From positions 1 to 64,000 of the forward strand of contig DATJVC010000024.1 of assembly GCA_035501935.1 (NCBI GenBank): a stretch of DNA of 64,000 nucleotides, in the 5' to 3' direction. The notes below the pieces were generated by a model. The model saw only the letters and a program-made list of their open reading frames with translations, ran no database searches and was not told the origin of the DNA. Shown here piece by piece: positions 1-8,639 of the stretch (its first letter is position 1; each line of letters opens with the position of its first letter). A program made the translations under genes and the position numbers. This stretch comes from Gammaproteobacteria bacterium (lineage in GTDB: Bacteria; Pseudomonadota; Gammaproteobacteria; JAJPIJ01).

Positions 1-996
1 GCAGAGATAGAACTTCCACCAATGGGGCGCGACCCCGCCCTCCCCGAGCTTGAACGTCACGTCCTTCATCATCCAGTACGTGATCGGGAGGAACGCGAGC
101 GCCGCGAGCAGGCCCGACGTGATCAATCCCTGGTACAGGGCGCGCTCGACGTTCCCGGCCTTCGATCGCACGGCGAACGTGCCGATGATCGAGGCGACGA
201 TCGACACGCCGCCGAGCACCAGCGGGTACAGCGCGACCGTCGACTGCTCGCGGAACAGCAGCACGCCGAGCAGCATCACGGCAACCGCCGTAACGGCGTA
301 GGTCTCGAACAGGTCCGCCGCCATCCCCGCGCAGTCGCCGACGTTGTCGCCGACGTTGTCGGCGATCACGGCCGGGTTGCGCGGATCGTCCTCGGGAATG
401 CCGGCCTCGACCTTGCCGACCAGATCGGCGCCGACGTCGGCGCCCTTGGTGAAAATGCCGCCGCCCAGACGGGCGAAGATGGAGATGAGCGAGGAGCCGA
501 AGGCCAGCCCCACCAGCGCGTGCAGGGCCTCATCGGTGCCCATGCCCGTTTTCAACAGCACGGTGTAATAGCCGGTGACGCCGAGCAGGGCGAGTCCCAC
601 CACCAGCATGCCGGTGATGGCGCCGCCGCGGAAGGCGATCTGCAGTGCCGCATTTAGTCCTCTCTTGGCAGCCTCCGCCGTGCGCAGATTGGAGCGCACC
701 GAGATGTTCATGCCGATGAAGCCGGTGGCGCCGGAGAGTACCGCGCCGATCAGGAAGCCGATGGCCGTGTGGCTGCCCAGCGCGTACCAGATGACCGCCA
801 GCAATATGACGCCGACGATGGCGATGGTGCGGTACTGGGTGGCGAGATAGGCCGCCGCACCCTGCTGCACCGCCGCCGCGATTTCGCGCATGCGCTCGTT
901 GCCCTGCGGTTGGGACAATATCCATTGAACCGACCAGCCGCCGTAAACGATGGCCAGCAGCCCGCAGGCCAGCGCGAAGAGTAATGCGTGCGACAT
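1..996 (-). CDS. hppA: membrane-bound proton/sodium-pumping pyrophosphatase, partial (3' end beyond the window)
   Basis: Inner-membrane enzyme that couples hydrolysis of pyrophosphate to ion pumping. The first 332 residues are present and read [12 protein letters not shown], with several hydrophobic segments. The family's substrate-binding signature [11 protein letters not shown] is near residue 190, followed by [19 protein letters not shown], a second conserved PPi/Mg-binding stretch. The ATG at 994-996 has GGGGGA a few bases upstream. The residues that separate K+-dependent from K+-independent enzymes, and those bearing on ion specificity, lie in the missing half, so subtype cannot be read. 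It precedes a PPi-dependent phosphofructokinase gene on the same strand (pfp upstream, 103 bp away), so the two are probably co-transcribed. Confidence 0.96.
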   Translation of the reverse strand, partial: MSHALLFALACGLLAIVYGGWSVQWILSQPQGNERMREIAAAVQQGAAAYLATQYRTIAIVGVILLAVIWYALGSHTAIGFLIGAVLSGATGFIGMNISVRSNLRTAEAAKRGLNAALQIAFRGGAITGMLVVGLALLGVTGYYTVLLKTGMGTDEALHALVGLAFGSSLISIFARLGGGIFTKGADVGADLVGKVEAGIPEDDPRNPAVIADNVGDNVGDCAGMAADLFETYAVTAVAVMLLGVLLFREQSTVALYPLVLGGVSIVASIIGTFAVRSKAGNVERALYQGLITSGLLAALAFLPITYWMMKDVTFKLGEGGVAPHWWKFYLC

Positions 997-1099
997 GTGA
1001 TTCCCCCAGAAAGTCGTTAGCTGAAATTCACTTTAAAAAAGCTTGATCCCCTGAATTCCCATGTCCCGGAGGCGCATGGCCTCGGAATGGGTGCGCATT

Positions 1100-2365
1100 C
1101 TACTTCAGAACAAAGCTGGCCGTCAGCCGCTTTTTGACCGGCGCATTTTTGAGCCGGACGTACTTCGGCAGGCCGTCCTGGTAGGGCGGATAGTCCTCGC
1201 CCCGGATCAGCGGCCCGAGGTAGGCGCGGCATTTCGCCGTGATCCCGAAACCGTCGGCGGTGATAAAGTCTCGCGGCATCTTTTTCTCGTGGTTGGCGAC
1301 ATTTTCGAGGTCCGCCACGCCGATCTTCCAGCGGTAGGGCTTGTTCGAGGTGCGCACGATTGTCGGCATGACGGCGTTGCGCCCCTGCACCGCCAGTTCC
1401 ACGCCTGCCCTGCCCACCGCGTAGGCCTGCTCCACGTCGGTCTTCGATGCCACGTGCCGCGCCGCGCGCTGCAGGTAATCGGCCACTGCCCAGTGATATT
1501 TGAGCTTCAACTGTTGCTTGATCAGTCCTGCGATCACTGGCGCCACGCCGCCCAGCTGCGCGTGGCCGAAGGCGTCGCGCAGCCCCTGATCGGACAGGAA
1601 TTTCCCGTCGGCGTCCTTCACGCCTTCCGAGACCACCACGGAACAGTAACCGTATTTTTTGACGCACTCATCGACCCTGGCGAGAAAACGCGCCGGTTCG
1701 AAGGTGATCTCCGGAAACAGGATGACGATGGGCAGGTCGAGATCCCGATCGGCGGCCAAGCCCCCTGCTGCCGCGATCCAGCCGGCGTGCCGCCCCATCA
1801 CCTCCAGCACGAACACCTTGGTTGAGGTCTTCGCCATGCTGGCGACGTCCAGCGTTGCCTCGCGCGTGGACACGGCGATGTATTTGGCCACCGAACCGAA
1901 TCCCGGGCAGCAATCGGTGACGGGCAAATCGTTGTCCACCGTCTTCGGCACATGCACCGCGATGATGGGATAGCCCAGCTGCCCGCCCAACTGGGAAACC
2001 TTGAGGCAGGTGTCGGCCGAATCGCCGCCGCCGTTGTAAAAGAAATAGCCGATGTCGTGCGCCTGAAACACCTCGATCAGGCGCTCGTACTCGGCGCGGT
2101 TCTGCTCCAGCCCCTTGAGCTTGTATCGGCACGAACCAAACGCACCGGCGGGCGTGTGCTTGAGCGCGCGGATGCCGGCCGGTGATTCTTTGCTCGTGTC
2201 GATCAAATCCTCCAGCAGCGCCCCGATGATGCCATTGCGCCCGGCGTAGACCCTGCCGATGTGCCGGCGATGTTTGCGGGCGGTTTCAATGACGCCGCAG
2301 GCGCTGGCGTTGATGACGGCGGTGACGCCGCCGCTTTGGGCATAAAAGGCGTTGCGCGGGTTCAT
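1100..2365 (-). CDS. pfp: pyrophosphate-dependent 6-phosphofructokinase
   Basis: Cytoplasmic enzyme that reversibly phosphorylates fructose 6-phosphate with PPi instead of ATP. It is 421 residues. The phosphate-binding motif is GGGDS at 112-116; the Asp at the fourth position replaces the Gly of ATP enzymes (GGDGS). PKTVDND at 140-146 carries the Lys typical of PPi enzymes where ATP enzymes have Gly. MGRHAGW at 191-197 is the substrate-binding motif. The ATG at 2365 starts MNPRNAFYAQSGG, the usual family beginning. The neighbouring hppA gene also uses PPi; the same pair is reported as co-transcribed in Methylococcus capsulatus. Confidence 0.95.
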   Translation of the reverse strand: MNPRNAFYAQSGGVTAVINASACGVIETARKHRRHIGRVYAGRNGIIGALLEDLIDTSKESPAGIRALKHTPAGAFGSCRYKLKGLEQNRAEYERLIEVFQAHDIGYFFYNGGGDSADTCLKVSQLGGQLGYPIIAVHVPKTVDNDLPVTDCCPGFGSVAKYIAVSTREATLDVASMAKTSTKVFVLEVMGRHAGWIAAAGGLAADRDLDLPIVILFPEITFEPARFLARVDECVKKYGYCSVVVSEGVKDADGKFLSDQGLRDAFGHAQLGGVAPVIAGLIKQQLKLKYHWAVADYLQRAARHVASKTDVEQAYAVGRAGVELAVQGRNAVMPTIVRTSNKPYRWKIGVADLENVANHEKKMPRDFITADGFGITAKCRAYLGPLIRGEDYPPYQDGLPKYVRLKNAPVKKRLTASFVLK

Positions 2366-2509
2366 GCTGGCTTATAATGCGGTGAGTGGGGTAAATGAGA
2401 GCGCGCATAGTAACGTGCCGAAAACATTACGCAAAGCTCCCGATGCCGGAACCGCTACGGAGGCCGGCAGTCCAACCTTTTGCTGACCAACGCGCGTTTA
2501 CGAACCCTC

Positions 2510-3964
2510 ATGTTTCGCCTGCTGATTTTCCTGTCTCTGCTGCTGGGGCCGCCGTTCTTGCTCGCGGTCGAGGAGCTGCCGGATATGGGCGATTCCGCAG
2601 GAGCGCTGATTTCCCCCGAGCAGGAACACCGCGTCGGCGAGGCCTTCCTGCGTGATCTGCGTTCGCAGCAGAAGGTGATTGATGATCCGGAATCGGAGGC
2701 CTATATCAACGCGCTTGGTCACCGGTTGTCGTCAATGGCACAGGGGCAGACCAATCCCTTCACCTTTTTCGTGGTCGACAGCCCGGTCATCAACGCCTTC
2801 GCCATTCCCGGTGGTTTCATCGGCGTGCACGCGGGCCTGATCCTGCAAACCAGGACCGAGAGCGAGCTGGCGGCTGTGATGGCGCACGAAATTTCACACG
2901 TCACCCAGCGTCACGCCGCCCGCATGTTCGAAGCGGCCAGCAAGCTCAGTATCCCGACCGCAGTTGCCATGCTCGGCGCCATCGCTCTGGGCGTGGTCGC
3001 GCCGCAGGCCGGGCAGGCGGCGTTGATGGCGGTCACTGCCGGGGAGCAGCAATACGCCCTCAACTTCACGCGCGCCAACGAACAGGAAGCCGACACCATC
3101 GGCATGCAATTGCTGGCGCGCGCCGGCTTCAATCCACAGGCCATGGCGGATTTCTTCGAGCGCCTGCAGACCGCCAACCGTTACAACGACCCGGCCAACG
3201 TGCCTGAATTCCTGCGCGACCACCCGGTGACCACGAACCGCATCGCCGATGCGCGCGCTCGGGCCGAGCAATATCCCAAACGACACTATGAAGAGAGCGT
3301 CGCTTTTTATCTCGCCCGGGCGCGGTTACAAGTGCTGACCGCCAGGAACCCGCAGGATATCGTGCGGATGTATGCCGACAATCTGCGCAATGGCCAGTAC
3401 CAGGTGGAGGAGGCCGCGCATTATGGCTACGCCCTGGCGCTGGTCGCCGCCGGGGAGCACGACAAGGCCCGGCAGGAACTCGAACGGCTGTCGAAGGCGG
3501 CGCCCGATGAGGCCGCTTACATGCTTGCACTCGCCAGCCTGGATGTGGACGATGAACAATACCCGCGCGCGCTGCAGACCTACCGCAAGGTATTGCAGCT
3601 CTACCCGGATTACCATCCCGCCGTTCTCGGCTACGCACGGGCACTGCTCTCCGCGGGCCGGGGCAAGGAGGCATTACAGACCCTGCGCGATTACACGCGC
3701 ACGCATGACCTCGACCCACGCGGTTACCGTCTGCTGGCCGAAGCCGAGGGACAAGCGGGCGATCCCATCGAATCGCATCTGTCGCAGGCCGACTATTACT
3801 ACATCAGTGGCGAACTGCCGCAGGCCATCCAGCAGGTGAAGATCGTCCAGGATAAACAGAACAACGCGTCGTATTATCAGCGCGAACGGGCGCAGGCCTA
3901 TCAGGAACAGTGGCAGAAGGAATTCGACGAACAGGAAAAAGAAAGGAAGCGCGGGCAGCCATGA
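2510..3964 (+). CDS. bepA: M48-family periplasmic metalloprotease with TPR repeats (BepA/YfgC-like)
   Basis: Probable periplasmic protease/chaperone acting in outer-membrane protein assembly. From the ATG at 2510 the protein starts MFRLLIFLSLLLGPPFLLA, a good Sec signal peptide. An upstream in-frame TTG at 2480 would add ten polar residues before it and seems less likely. The zinc motif HEISH is at 126-130, and a downstream NEQEAD supplies the third ligand. The C-terminal half is helical and repetitive (TPR-like), the usual BepA architecture, and the length (484) is normal. Its stop codon overlaps the start of soxY (ATGA), so it appears to be translated with soxYZ, a context not typical of bepA. 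Confidence 0.9.
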   Translation: MFRLLIFLSLLLGPPFLLAVEELPDMGDSAGALISPEQEHRVGEAFLRDLRSQQKVIDDPESEAYINALGHRLSSMAQGQTNPFTFFVVDSPVINAFAIPGGFIGVHAGLILQTRTESELAAVMAHEISHVTQRHAARMFEAASKLSIPTAVAMLGAIALGVVAPQAGQAALMAVTAGEQQYALNFTRANEQEADTIGMQLLARAGFNPQAMADFFERLQTANRYNDPANVPEFLRDHPVTTNRIADARARAEQYPKRHYEESVAFYLARARLQVLTARNPQDIVRMYADNLRNGQYQVEEAAHYGYALALVAAGEHDKARQELERLSKAAPDEAAYMLALASLDVDDEQYPRALQTYRKVLQLYPDYHPAVLGYARALLSAGRGKEALQTLRDYTRTHDLDPRGYRLLAEAEGQAGDPIESHLSQADYYYISGELPQAIQQVKIVQDKQNNASYYQRERAQAYQEQWQKEFDEQEKERKRGQP

Positions 3965-4443
3965 ACGCAGCGCCGTCTGCGCCCACCCGCCGTGTTTTTT
4001 TGCGGAAACTGCTTGCCGTTGCCACCGGGCTCGCGGGTGCGTTGAGCCTGGGCCTCGGCCGTCCGGCCCTTGCCGCCTGGCCGGCCCGCGCCTTCGCCGC
4101 CAAGACCGAAACCGGGGCCGAACAGGAACTCTTCGCTGGTGCCGGCATCGCTGACAGCGCGGCGATACGGCTGGAGTTGCCGGCGCTCGCCGAGGACGGC
4201 TCGGTGGTGCCGCTCACGATCGACACCGATCTCCCCGCCGTCGAATCCATCAGCGTGTTCAGCGACAAGAATCCCTTCCCGCTCATCGCCCGTTTTGAGT
4301 ATGGCCCCGGTGCGATCGGTGGCTATGTCTCCACCCACATCAAGCTTGCGGAATCGGCATACGTCACGGTGATCGCCCAATCACAGGGCCGGCTCTGCCG
4401 CGCGCGGAAATTCGTCACCGTCCTCAAGGGCGGTTGCAACTGA
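3961..4443 (+). CDS. soxY: sulfur-oxidation carrier protein SoxY, variant C-terminus
   Basis: Periplasmic carrier that holds sulfur intermediates on a C-terminal cysteine in the Sox thiosulfate-oxidation pathway. It is 160 residues. The N-terminus TRRVFLRKLL followed by a hydrophobic stretch ending in ALAA is a twin-arginine signal, as usual for SoxY. The remainder matches the SoxY beta-sandwich, and soxZ follows after one base. The canonical carrier arm ends GGCGG, but here the protein ends KGGCN, so the cysteine is present while the two terminal glycines are replaced by one Asn. The start overlaps the bepA stop (ATGA). No soxXA, soxB or soxCD is in the window. Confidence 0.88.
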   Translation: MNAAPSAPTRRVFLRKLLAVATGLAGALSLGLGRPALAAWPARAFAAKTETGAEQELFAGAGIADSAAIRLELPALAEDGSVVPLTIDTDLPAVESISVFSDKNPFPLIARFEYGPGAIGGYVSTHIKLAESAYVTVIAQSQGRLCRARKFVTVLKGGCN

Positions 4444-4444
4444 G

Positions 4445-4756
4445 ATGAGTTCCAGCATCAAGGTAAGGGCGACGCTGGAGAACGACACGGCATTGATCCG
4501 GGCATTGATCCGGCACCCGATGGAGAACGGCCGCCACAAGGACGAAATCACCGGGGAACTCATCCCGCTCAACCACATCACCGAAGTGCTCTGCACCCAC
4601 AACGGCCGGCCGGTGATGACCTGTCATCTGGGCCCGGGGGTTTCGAGAAACCCATCGCTGTCCTTCAAGATCAAACCCGCCCGCACGGGTGATGCCCTGG
4701 CGCTGTCATGGCAGGACAATTTGGGCGGCAGTGATCAACTCGAAGTCGCTATTTGA
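4445..4756 (+). CDS. soxZ: sulfur-oxidation protein SoxZ
   Basis: Partner of SoxY in the SoxYZ heterodimer that carries sulfur intermediates in the periplasm. At 103 residues it has normal SoxZ size. MSSSIKVRATLEN, the HPMENGRHKD stretch and the LSWQDNLGGSDQ end are characteristic; the last corresponds to the conserved W-x-D-N-xG element. No signal peptide is present, as expected, because SoxZ is exported with SoxY by Tat. The start lies one base after the soxY stop, implying coupled translation. The gene ends convergently with glcF, 7 bp away, with no clear terminator between them. Confidence 0.93.
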   Translation: MSSSIKVRATLENDTALIRALIRHPMENGRHKDEITGELIPLNHITEVLCTHNGRPVMTCHLGPGVSRNPSLSFKIKPARTGDALALSWQDNLGGSDQLEVAI

Positions 4757-4763
4757 ACCTTCT

Positions 4764-6020
4764 TCACACTGCGGCGCGTCCGCTCAGCAGTTGATCCAGC
4801 AGTTCAATCCAGTGCTGCACGCGCAGCGGCGTGCCGCTTTGCAAATGCAGCTGACAGCCGATGTTGGCGGTGAGGATGCGCTCCGGCCCCCCGGCGGTCA
4901 GCGCAGCCAGCTTGTTGTCGCGCAGCGTTTGCGACAGCGCGGGCTGCAGCAGCGAATAGGTCGCCGCCGATCCGCAACACCGATGCGCGTCACCGACTTC
5001 CGTCAACTGAAAACCACATTCTGCGAGCAGTGTCTCCACCAAACCGGGCAACTTCTGTCCATGCTGCAACGTGCACGGCGCCTGATATGCCACCTTCATC
5101 TCCGGCAGCGGCAGGCGTTTGAGCAACTCGCGCAACGCGACGCGTTCCTGCGCCACGACTTCGCCCACATCGCGCGTCAACTGCGATATCCGCGCGGCCC
5201 TGGCGGCATAGCGCTGATCATGGCGCAGCCAGTGGCCGTATTCCTTCACACTGACGCCACAGCCACTGGCCGTAATGACAATGGCCTCCACCCCCTGCTT
5301 GATGTACGGCCACCAGGCGTCGATATTGCGGCGCATGTCGCGCAGGGCGGCGCGATGCCTGCCGAGATGAAACCGCAGCGCTCCACAACAGCCCGCGCCG
5401 GGCGCTTCCACCAGTTCCATGCCCAATCGATCCAGCACCCGCGCGGCGGCGATGTTGACTTCCGGCGCCAGCGCCGGCTGCACGCACCCCGTCAGCGCCA
5501 GCATGCGGCGGCGGTGCGGCGATCTTCTCGCGGCCGGCGGCGCCAGCGTGTGCTCCATCATCGGCGGTATCTTCGATGCCCATGTGCGGGGCAATACTGG
5601 CCGCAGCCGCCGTCCGATCCTGAGTAGAAACGCGAACAAGCGCCGGCGTGGGATCACCGCCGCCAGGATGAAACGTTGAAGGTGATCGAACAGCCCGCGG
5701 CCGGCGCGTTTGTCGGCGATGGGCCGCACCACATCCAACAGCCGGCCATACTGCACGCCGGAAGGACAGGTCGTCTCGCAATTGCGGCAGGTGAGGCAGC
5801 GATCGAGGTGCTGCTGCGTCTTGTGTGTCGCCTTGCTACCCTCAAGCAGCATCTTCATGAGATAAATGCGTCCGCGCGGGCCGTCGAGTTCATCGCCGAG
5901 GATCTGATAGGTTGGGCAGGTGGCATTGCAGAAACCGCAATGCACGCACTTGCGCAGGATGGCCTCGGCTTCCAATCCTTCCGCAGTGCCGCGGACAAAA
6001 TCCGCCAGTCGGGTTTCCAT
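4764..6020 (-). CDS. glcF: glycolate oxidase iron-sulfur subunit GlcF
   Basis: Electron-transfer subunit of the glycolate dehydrogenase that oxidises glycolate to glyoxylate. It is 418 residues. Two ferredoxin-type [4Fe-4S] motifs are visible: C25xxC28xxC31xxxC35 and C75xxC78xxC81xxxC85. They are followed by two CCG-containing cysteine-rich domains (GAGCCGAL and HRCCGSAATYS), the usual GlcF order. The start at 6020 lies 4 bp after the glcE stop, in a glcD-glcE-glcF operon. Together with Gph encoded near 22.5 kb this gives a route for salvage of 2-phosphoglycolate. Confidence 0.95.
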   Translation of the reverse strand: METRLADFVRGTAEGLEAEAILRKCVHCGFCNATCPTYQILGDELDGPRGRIYLMKMLLEGSKATHKTQQHLDRCLTCRNCETTCPSGVQYGRLLDVVRPIADKRAGRGLFDHLQRFILAAVIPRRRLFAFLLRIGRRLRPVLPRTWASKIPPMMEHTLAPPAARRSPHRRRMLALTGCVQPALAPEVNIAAARVLDRLGMELVEAPGAGCCGALRFHLGRHRAALRDMRRNIDAWWPYIKQGVEAIVITASGCGVSVKEYGHWLRHDQRYAARAARISQLTRDVGEVVAQERVALRELLKRLPLPEMKVAYQAPCTLQHGQKLPGLVETLLAECGFQLTEVGDAHRCCGSAATYSLLQPALSQTLRDNKLAALTAGGPERILTANIGCQLHLQSGTPLRVQHWIELLDQLLSGRAAV

Positions 6021-6024
6021 GATT

Positions 6025-7083
6025 TTATAAATATGAATAGAGTCGGCCGGGATTGAAAATACCCTGCAGATCGAAGACGCGTTTCAGTTTCACATGCTGC
6101 TCGCGCAGCGCCGCCGGCAATGGATGGAAAACGTCGCTGCGCGCGCCGCCGCGGAACAGGGTCGCGTGGCCGCCGCAACGCGAAACCGCGGCCCGGATGT
6201 CATCAGTACTCGCGTTTGATTTCAACCAGCGCAGACCTCCCGCCCATTCCACGAGTTGACGTCCGGGCAGCGACAGCGGCAACGTCAGCGGCGGCACGGA
6301 CAGTCGCCATAGGGGTTCGGCGCCGTTGAAGAATGGATCGGCCTGCTCTCGCACGCCCACCCAGAATTGTGATGCCCGTCCGGATTCAATGCGTTCGCCG
6401 CGCAGTTTCTGGCACGCGGCGGCCACCGCCTGTTCGCCGCCTTCCAGACGCACACTCAGGTCACCGCTGGAAAAGGCACTGGCCGACACCGGCATCCCCT
6501 GTGCAACCCAGCCGTTGACGCGTTGCGTCGCTTCTTTTTCGTCATATGAGAATTTCAGCGTCGCTGAGGCGCGTGGACGCGGCACAACCTTGAGTGAAAC
6601 TTCCAGAATGATGCCCAGCGTGCCGAGCGCGCCGGCCATCAACCGCGAAATATCGTAACCGGCGACGTTTTTGATGACCTGGCCGCCGAACCGCAGCATG
6701 CGTCCCCTGCCGTCGAGCATGCAGACGCCGAGCACGAAATCGCGCAGCGCACCTGAGGCCAGCCGCCGCGGTCCGGACAAACCGGCGGCCACCATGCCGC
6801 CGATCGTGGCGGCCGGCCCGGAGTGTGGCGGTTCGAAGGCCAGCATCTGGCCCGAACCCGCCAGCAACTTCTCCACCTCCGCTAATGATGTCCCCGCGCG
6901 CGCGGTGATGAACAGTTCGCTGGGCTCGTAGGCCACTACGCCGCGATACGCGCCCACATCCAGCAAATCGCCCTCGCTGGCATTGCCGTAAAAATCCTTG
7001 CTGCCACCGCCGCGAATGCGCAGTGCTCGCCGCGCCGCCGCCGCCGCCCGCACCTGCTCCGCCAAGCCCGCGATTTCTGTCAT
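6025..7083 (-). CDS. glcE: glycolate oxidase FAD-binding subunit GlcE
   Basis: Second flavin-type subunit of glycolate oxidase. The ATG at 7083 gives MTEIAGLAEQVRAAAAARR, the normal beginning, and 352 residues, the usual GlcE length. A longer open frame upstream of this ATG overlaps glcD in another frame and is not credible. The FAD_binding_4 (PCMH-type) region contains LRIRGGGSKDFYG near residue 20 and GPAATIGGMVAAGLSGPRR around residue 92. The C-terminus ends in FNPGRLYSYL, the family's closing motif. It lies between glcD and glcF with short spacers and should be part of one transcript. Confidence 0.93.
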   Translation of the reverse strand: MTEIAGLAEQVRAAAAARRALRIRGGGSKDFYGNASEGDLLDVGAYRGVVAYEPSELFITARAGTSLAEVEKLLAGSGQMLAFEPPHSGPAATIGGMVAAGLSGPRRLASGALRDFVLGVCMLDGRGRMLRFGGQVIKNVAGYDISRLMAGALGTLGIILEVSLKVVPRPRASATLKFSYDEKEATQRVNGWVAQGMPVSASAFSSGDLSVRLEGGEQAVAAACQKLRGERIESGRASQFWVGVREQADPFFNGAEPLWRLSVPPLTLPLSLPGRQLVEWAGGLRWLKSNASTDDIRAAVSRCGGHATLFRGGARSDVFHPLPAALREQHVKLKRVFDLQGIFNPGRLYSYL

Positions 7084-7102
7084 GACGAACGCGGCTGTCC
7101 TT

Positions 7103-8587
7103 TTAGAAACGTGGCAGTTCCGGGTGCGGCAGCGCGCCTTCATGAACGTGCATGCGGCCATATTCGGCGCAGCGATGCGGCGTCGGCACCGCCTTGCCGG
7201 GATTGAGCAGGCCATGCTCGTCGAACGCCGCCTTGACCGCGTGCATGATTTCAAGTTCGGCGCTCCCGAATTGCATGCACATCTGGTTGATCTTCTCCAC
7301 GCCCACGCCATGCTCGCCGGTGATGGTGCCACCCACCGCCACGGACAGCTCCAGAATTTCAGCGCCGAAACGTTCCGCCTGCCGGGTCTGCCCCGGCTGA
7401 TTGGCGTCGTAGAGGATGATCGGATGCAGATTGCCATCGCCGGCGTGAAACACGTTGGCACAGCGCAGGCCGTACCTCTGTTCCATGGCCGTGATGCTTT
7501 GCAGGACGTGCGGCAGGCTTTTGCGCGGAATGGTGCCGTCCACGCAGTAATAATCCGGCGCCAGCCGCCCGACCGCCGGGAAGGCCGCCTTGCGCCCGGC
7601 CCAGAATTTCAGCCGTTCCGCCTCCGAATTGGAAACCCGCAAACTGCTGGCGCCGCTTGCTTTCAGGATTGCGCTCATCCGCGCGATTTGTTCGCCGACA
7701 TCCGCCGCCGTGCCGTCGGCTTCGCACAACAGGATGGCCTGTGCGTCGAGTGGATAGCCGGCCTGTGCGTAGGGCTCCACTGCTTCGATGGAGGTCTTGT
7801 CCATCATCTCAAGTCCCGCGGGGATGAAGCCGTCGGCGATGATATTGGCGACCGCCTGGCCGGCCTGTGCCACGTCTGCGAACGCCGCCATGATGACCTG
7901 CGCCGTCGCCGGACTTGCCAGCAGCCGTACAGTGACTTCCGTGATCACCGCCAGCATGCCTTCAGAACCGGTGATGAGTGCCAGCAGATCATAACCGGGC
8001 GCGTCCGGCGCCTCGCCGCCCAGTTCCATCGCTTCACCCTCGACGGTAAGCGCGCGCACGCGCAGGACATTGTGCAGGGTCAGGCCGTATTTGAGGCAAT
8101 GCACACCGCCTGAATTTTCGGCGACGTTGCCGCCGATGCTGCACGCGATCTGGCTGGAGGGATCGGGCGCATAAAACAAACCGTGTGCGGCGGCGGCCTC
8201 GGAGATGGCGAGATTGCGCACGCCGGGCTGCACGCGGGCGATGCGCGCAAGCGGATCGAAATGCAGAATGCGATTGAACTTCGAGAGACCCAGAAGGACG
8301 CCTTCCGCATGCGGCAGCGCGCCGCCGGACAAGCCGGTGCCGGCGCCGCGCGCCACCACCGGCACGCGCAGATCGTGGCATGCATGCAGCACTGCCCGCA
8401 CCTGCGCTTCATCTTCAGGCAGCACCACCGCCAGCGGCAGTTGCCTGTACATCGTCAGCCCATCGCATTCGTAGGGCTTCAGATCCTCCGGCGTGTGCAA
8501 CAAGGCGTCGCGCGGCAATACTTTCTGCAACTGCTTCAATAATCGCGCGCGCCTGGATCGTGACCATGGGGGCATAAGACGCATCAT
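7103..8587 (-). CDS. glcD: glycolate oxidase catalytic subunit GlcD
   Basis: FAD-dependent subunit that oxidises glycolate to glyoxylate. It is 494 residues. VVARGAGTGLSGGALP and SSQIACSIGGNVAENSGG are the FAD-binding PCMH motifs, and the C-terminal domain contains HAGDGNLHP and GEHGVG, the conserved catalytic/FAD stretch of GlcD and D-lactate dehydrogenases. The glcE and glcF genes directly downstream make glycolate the likely substrate. It is the first gene of the operon. The ATG at 8587 is followed at once by a second in-frame ATG, so the true start may shift by one codon. Confidence 0.94.
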   Translation of the reverse strand: MMRLMPPWSRSRRARLLKQLQKVLPRDALLHTPEDLKPYECDGLTMYRQLPLAVVLPEDEAQVRAVLHACHDLRVPVVARGAGTGLSGGALPHAEGVLLGLSKFNRILHFDPLARIARVQPGVRNLAISEAAAAHGLFYAPDPSSQIACSIGGNVAENSGGVHCLKYGLTLHNVLRVRALTVEGEAMELGGEAPDAPGYDLLALITGSEGMLAVITEVTVRLLASPATAQVIMAAFADVAQAGQAVANIIADGFIPAGLEMMDKTSIEAVEPYAQAGYPLDAQAILLCEADGTAADVGEQIARMSAILKASGASSLRVSNSEAERLKFWAGRKAAFPAVGRLAPDYYCVDGTIPRKSLPHVLQSITAMEQRYGLRCANVFHAGDGNLHPIILYDANQPGQTRQAERFGAEILELSVAVGGTITGEHGVGVEKINQMCMQFGSAELEIMHAVKAAFDEHGLLNPGKAVPTPHRCAEYGRMHVHEGALPHPELPRF

Positions 8588-8639
8588 CGCAGTTTACAAA
8601 GCCCATCTCAAAAATCCCCGCGCTGGCACCGGGAAACCC

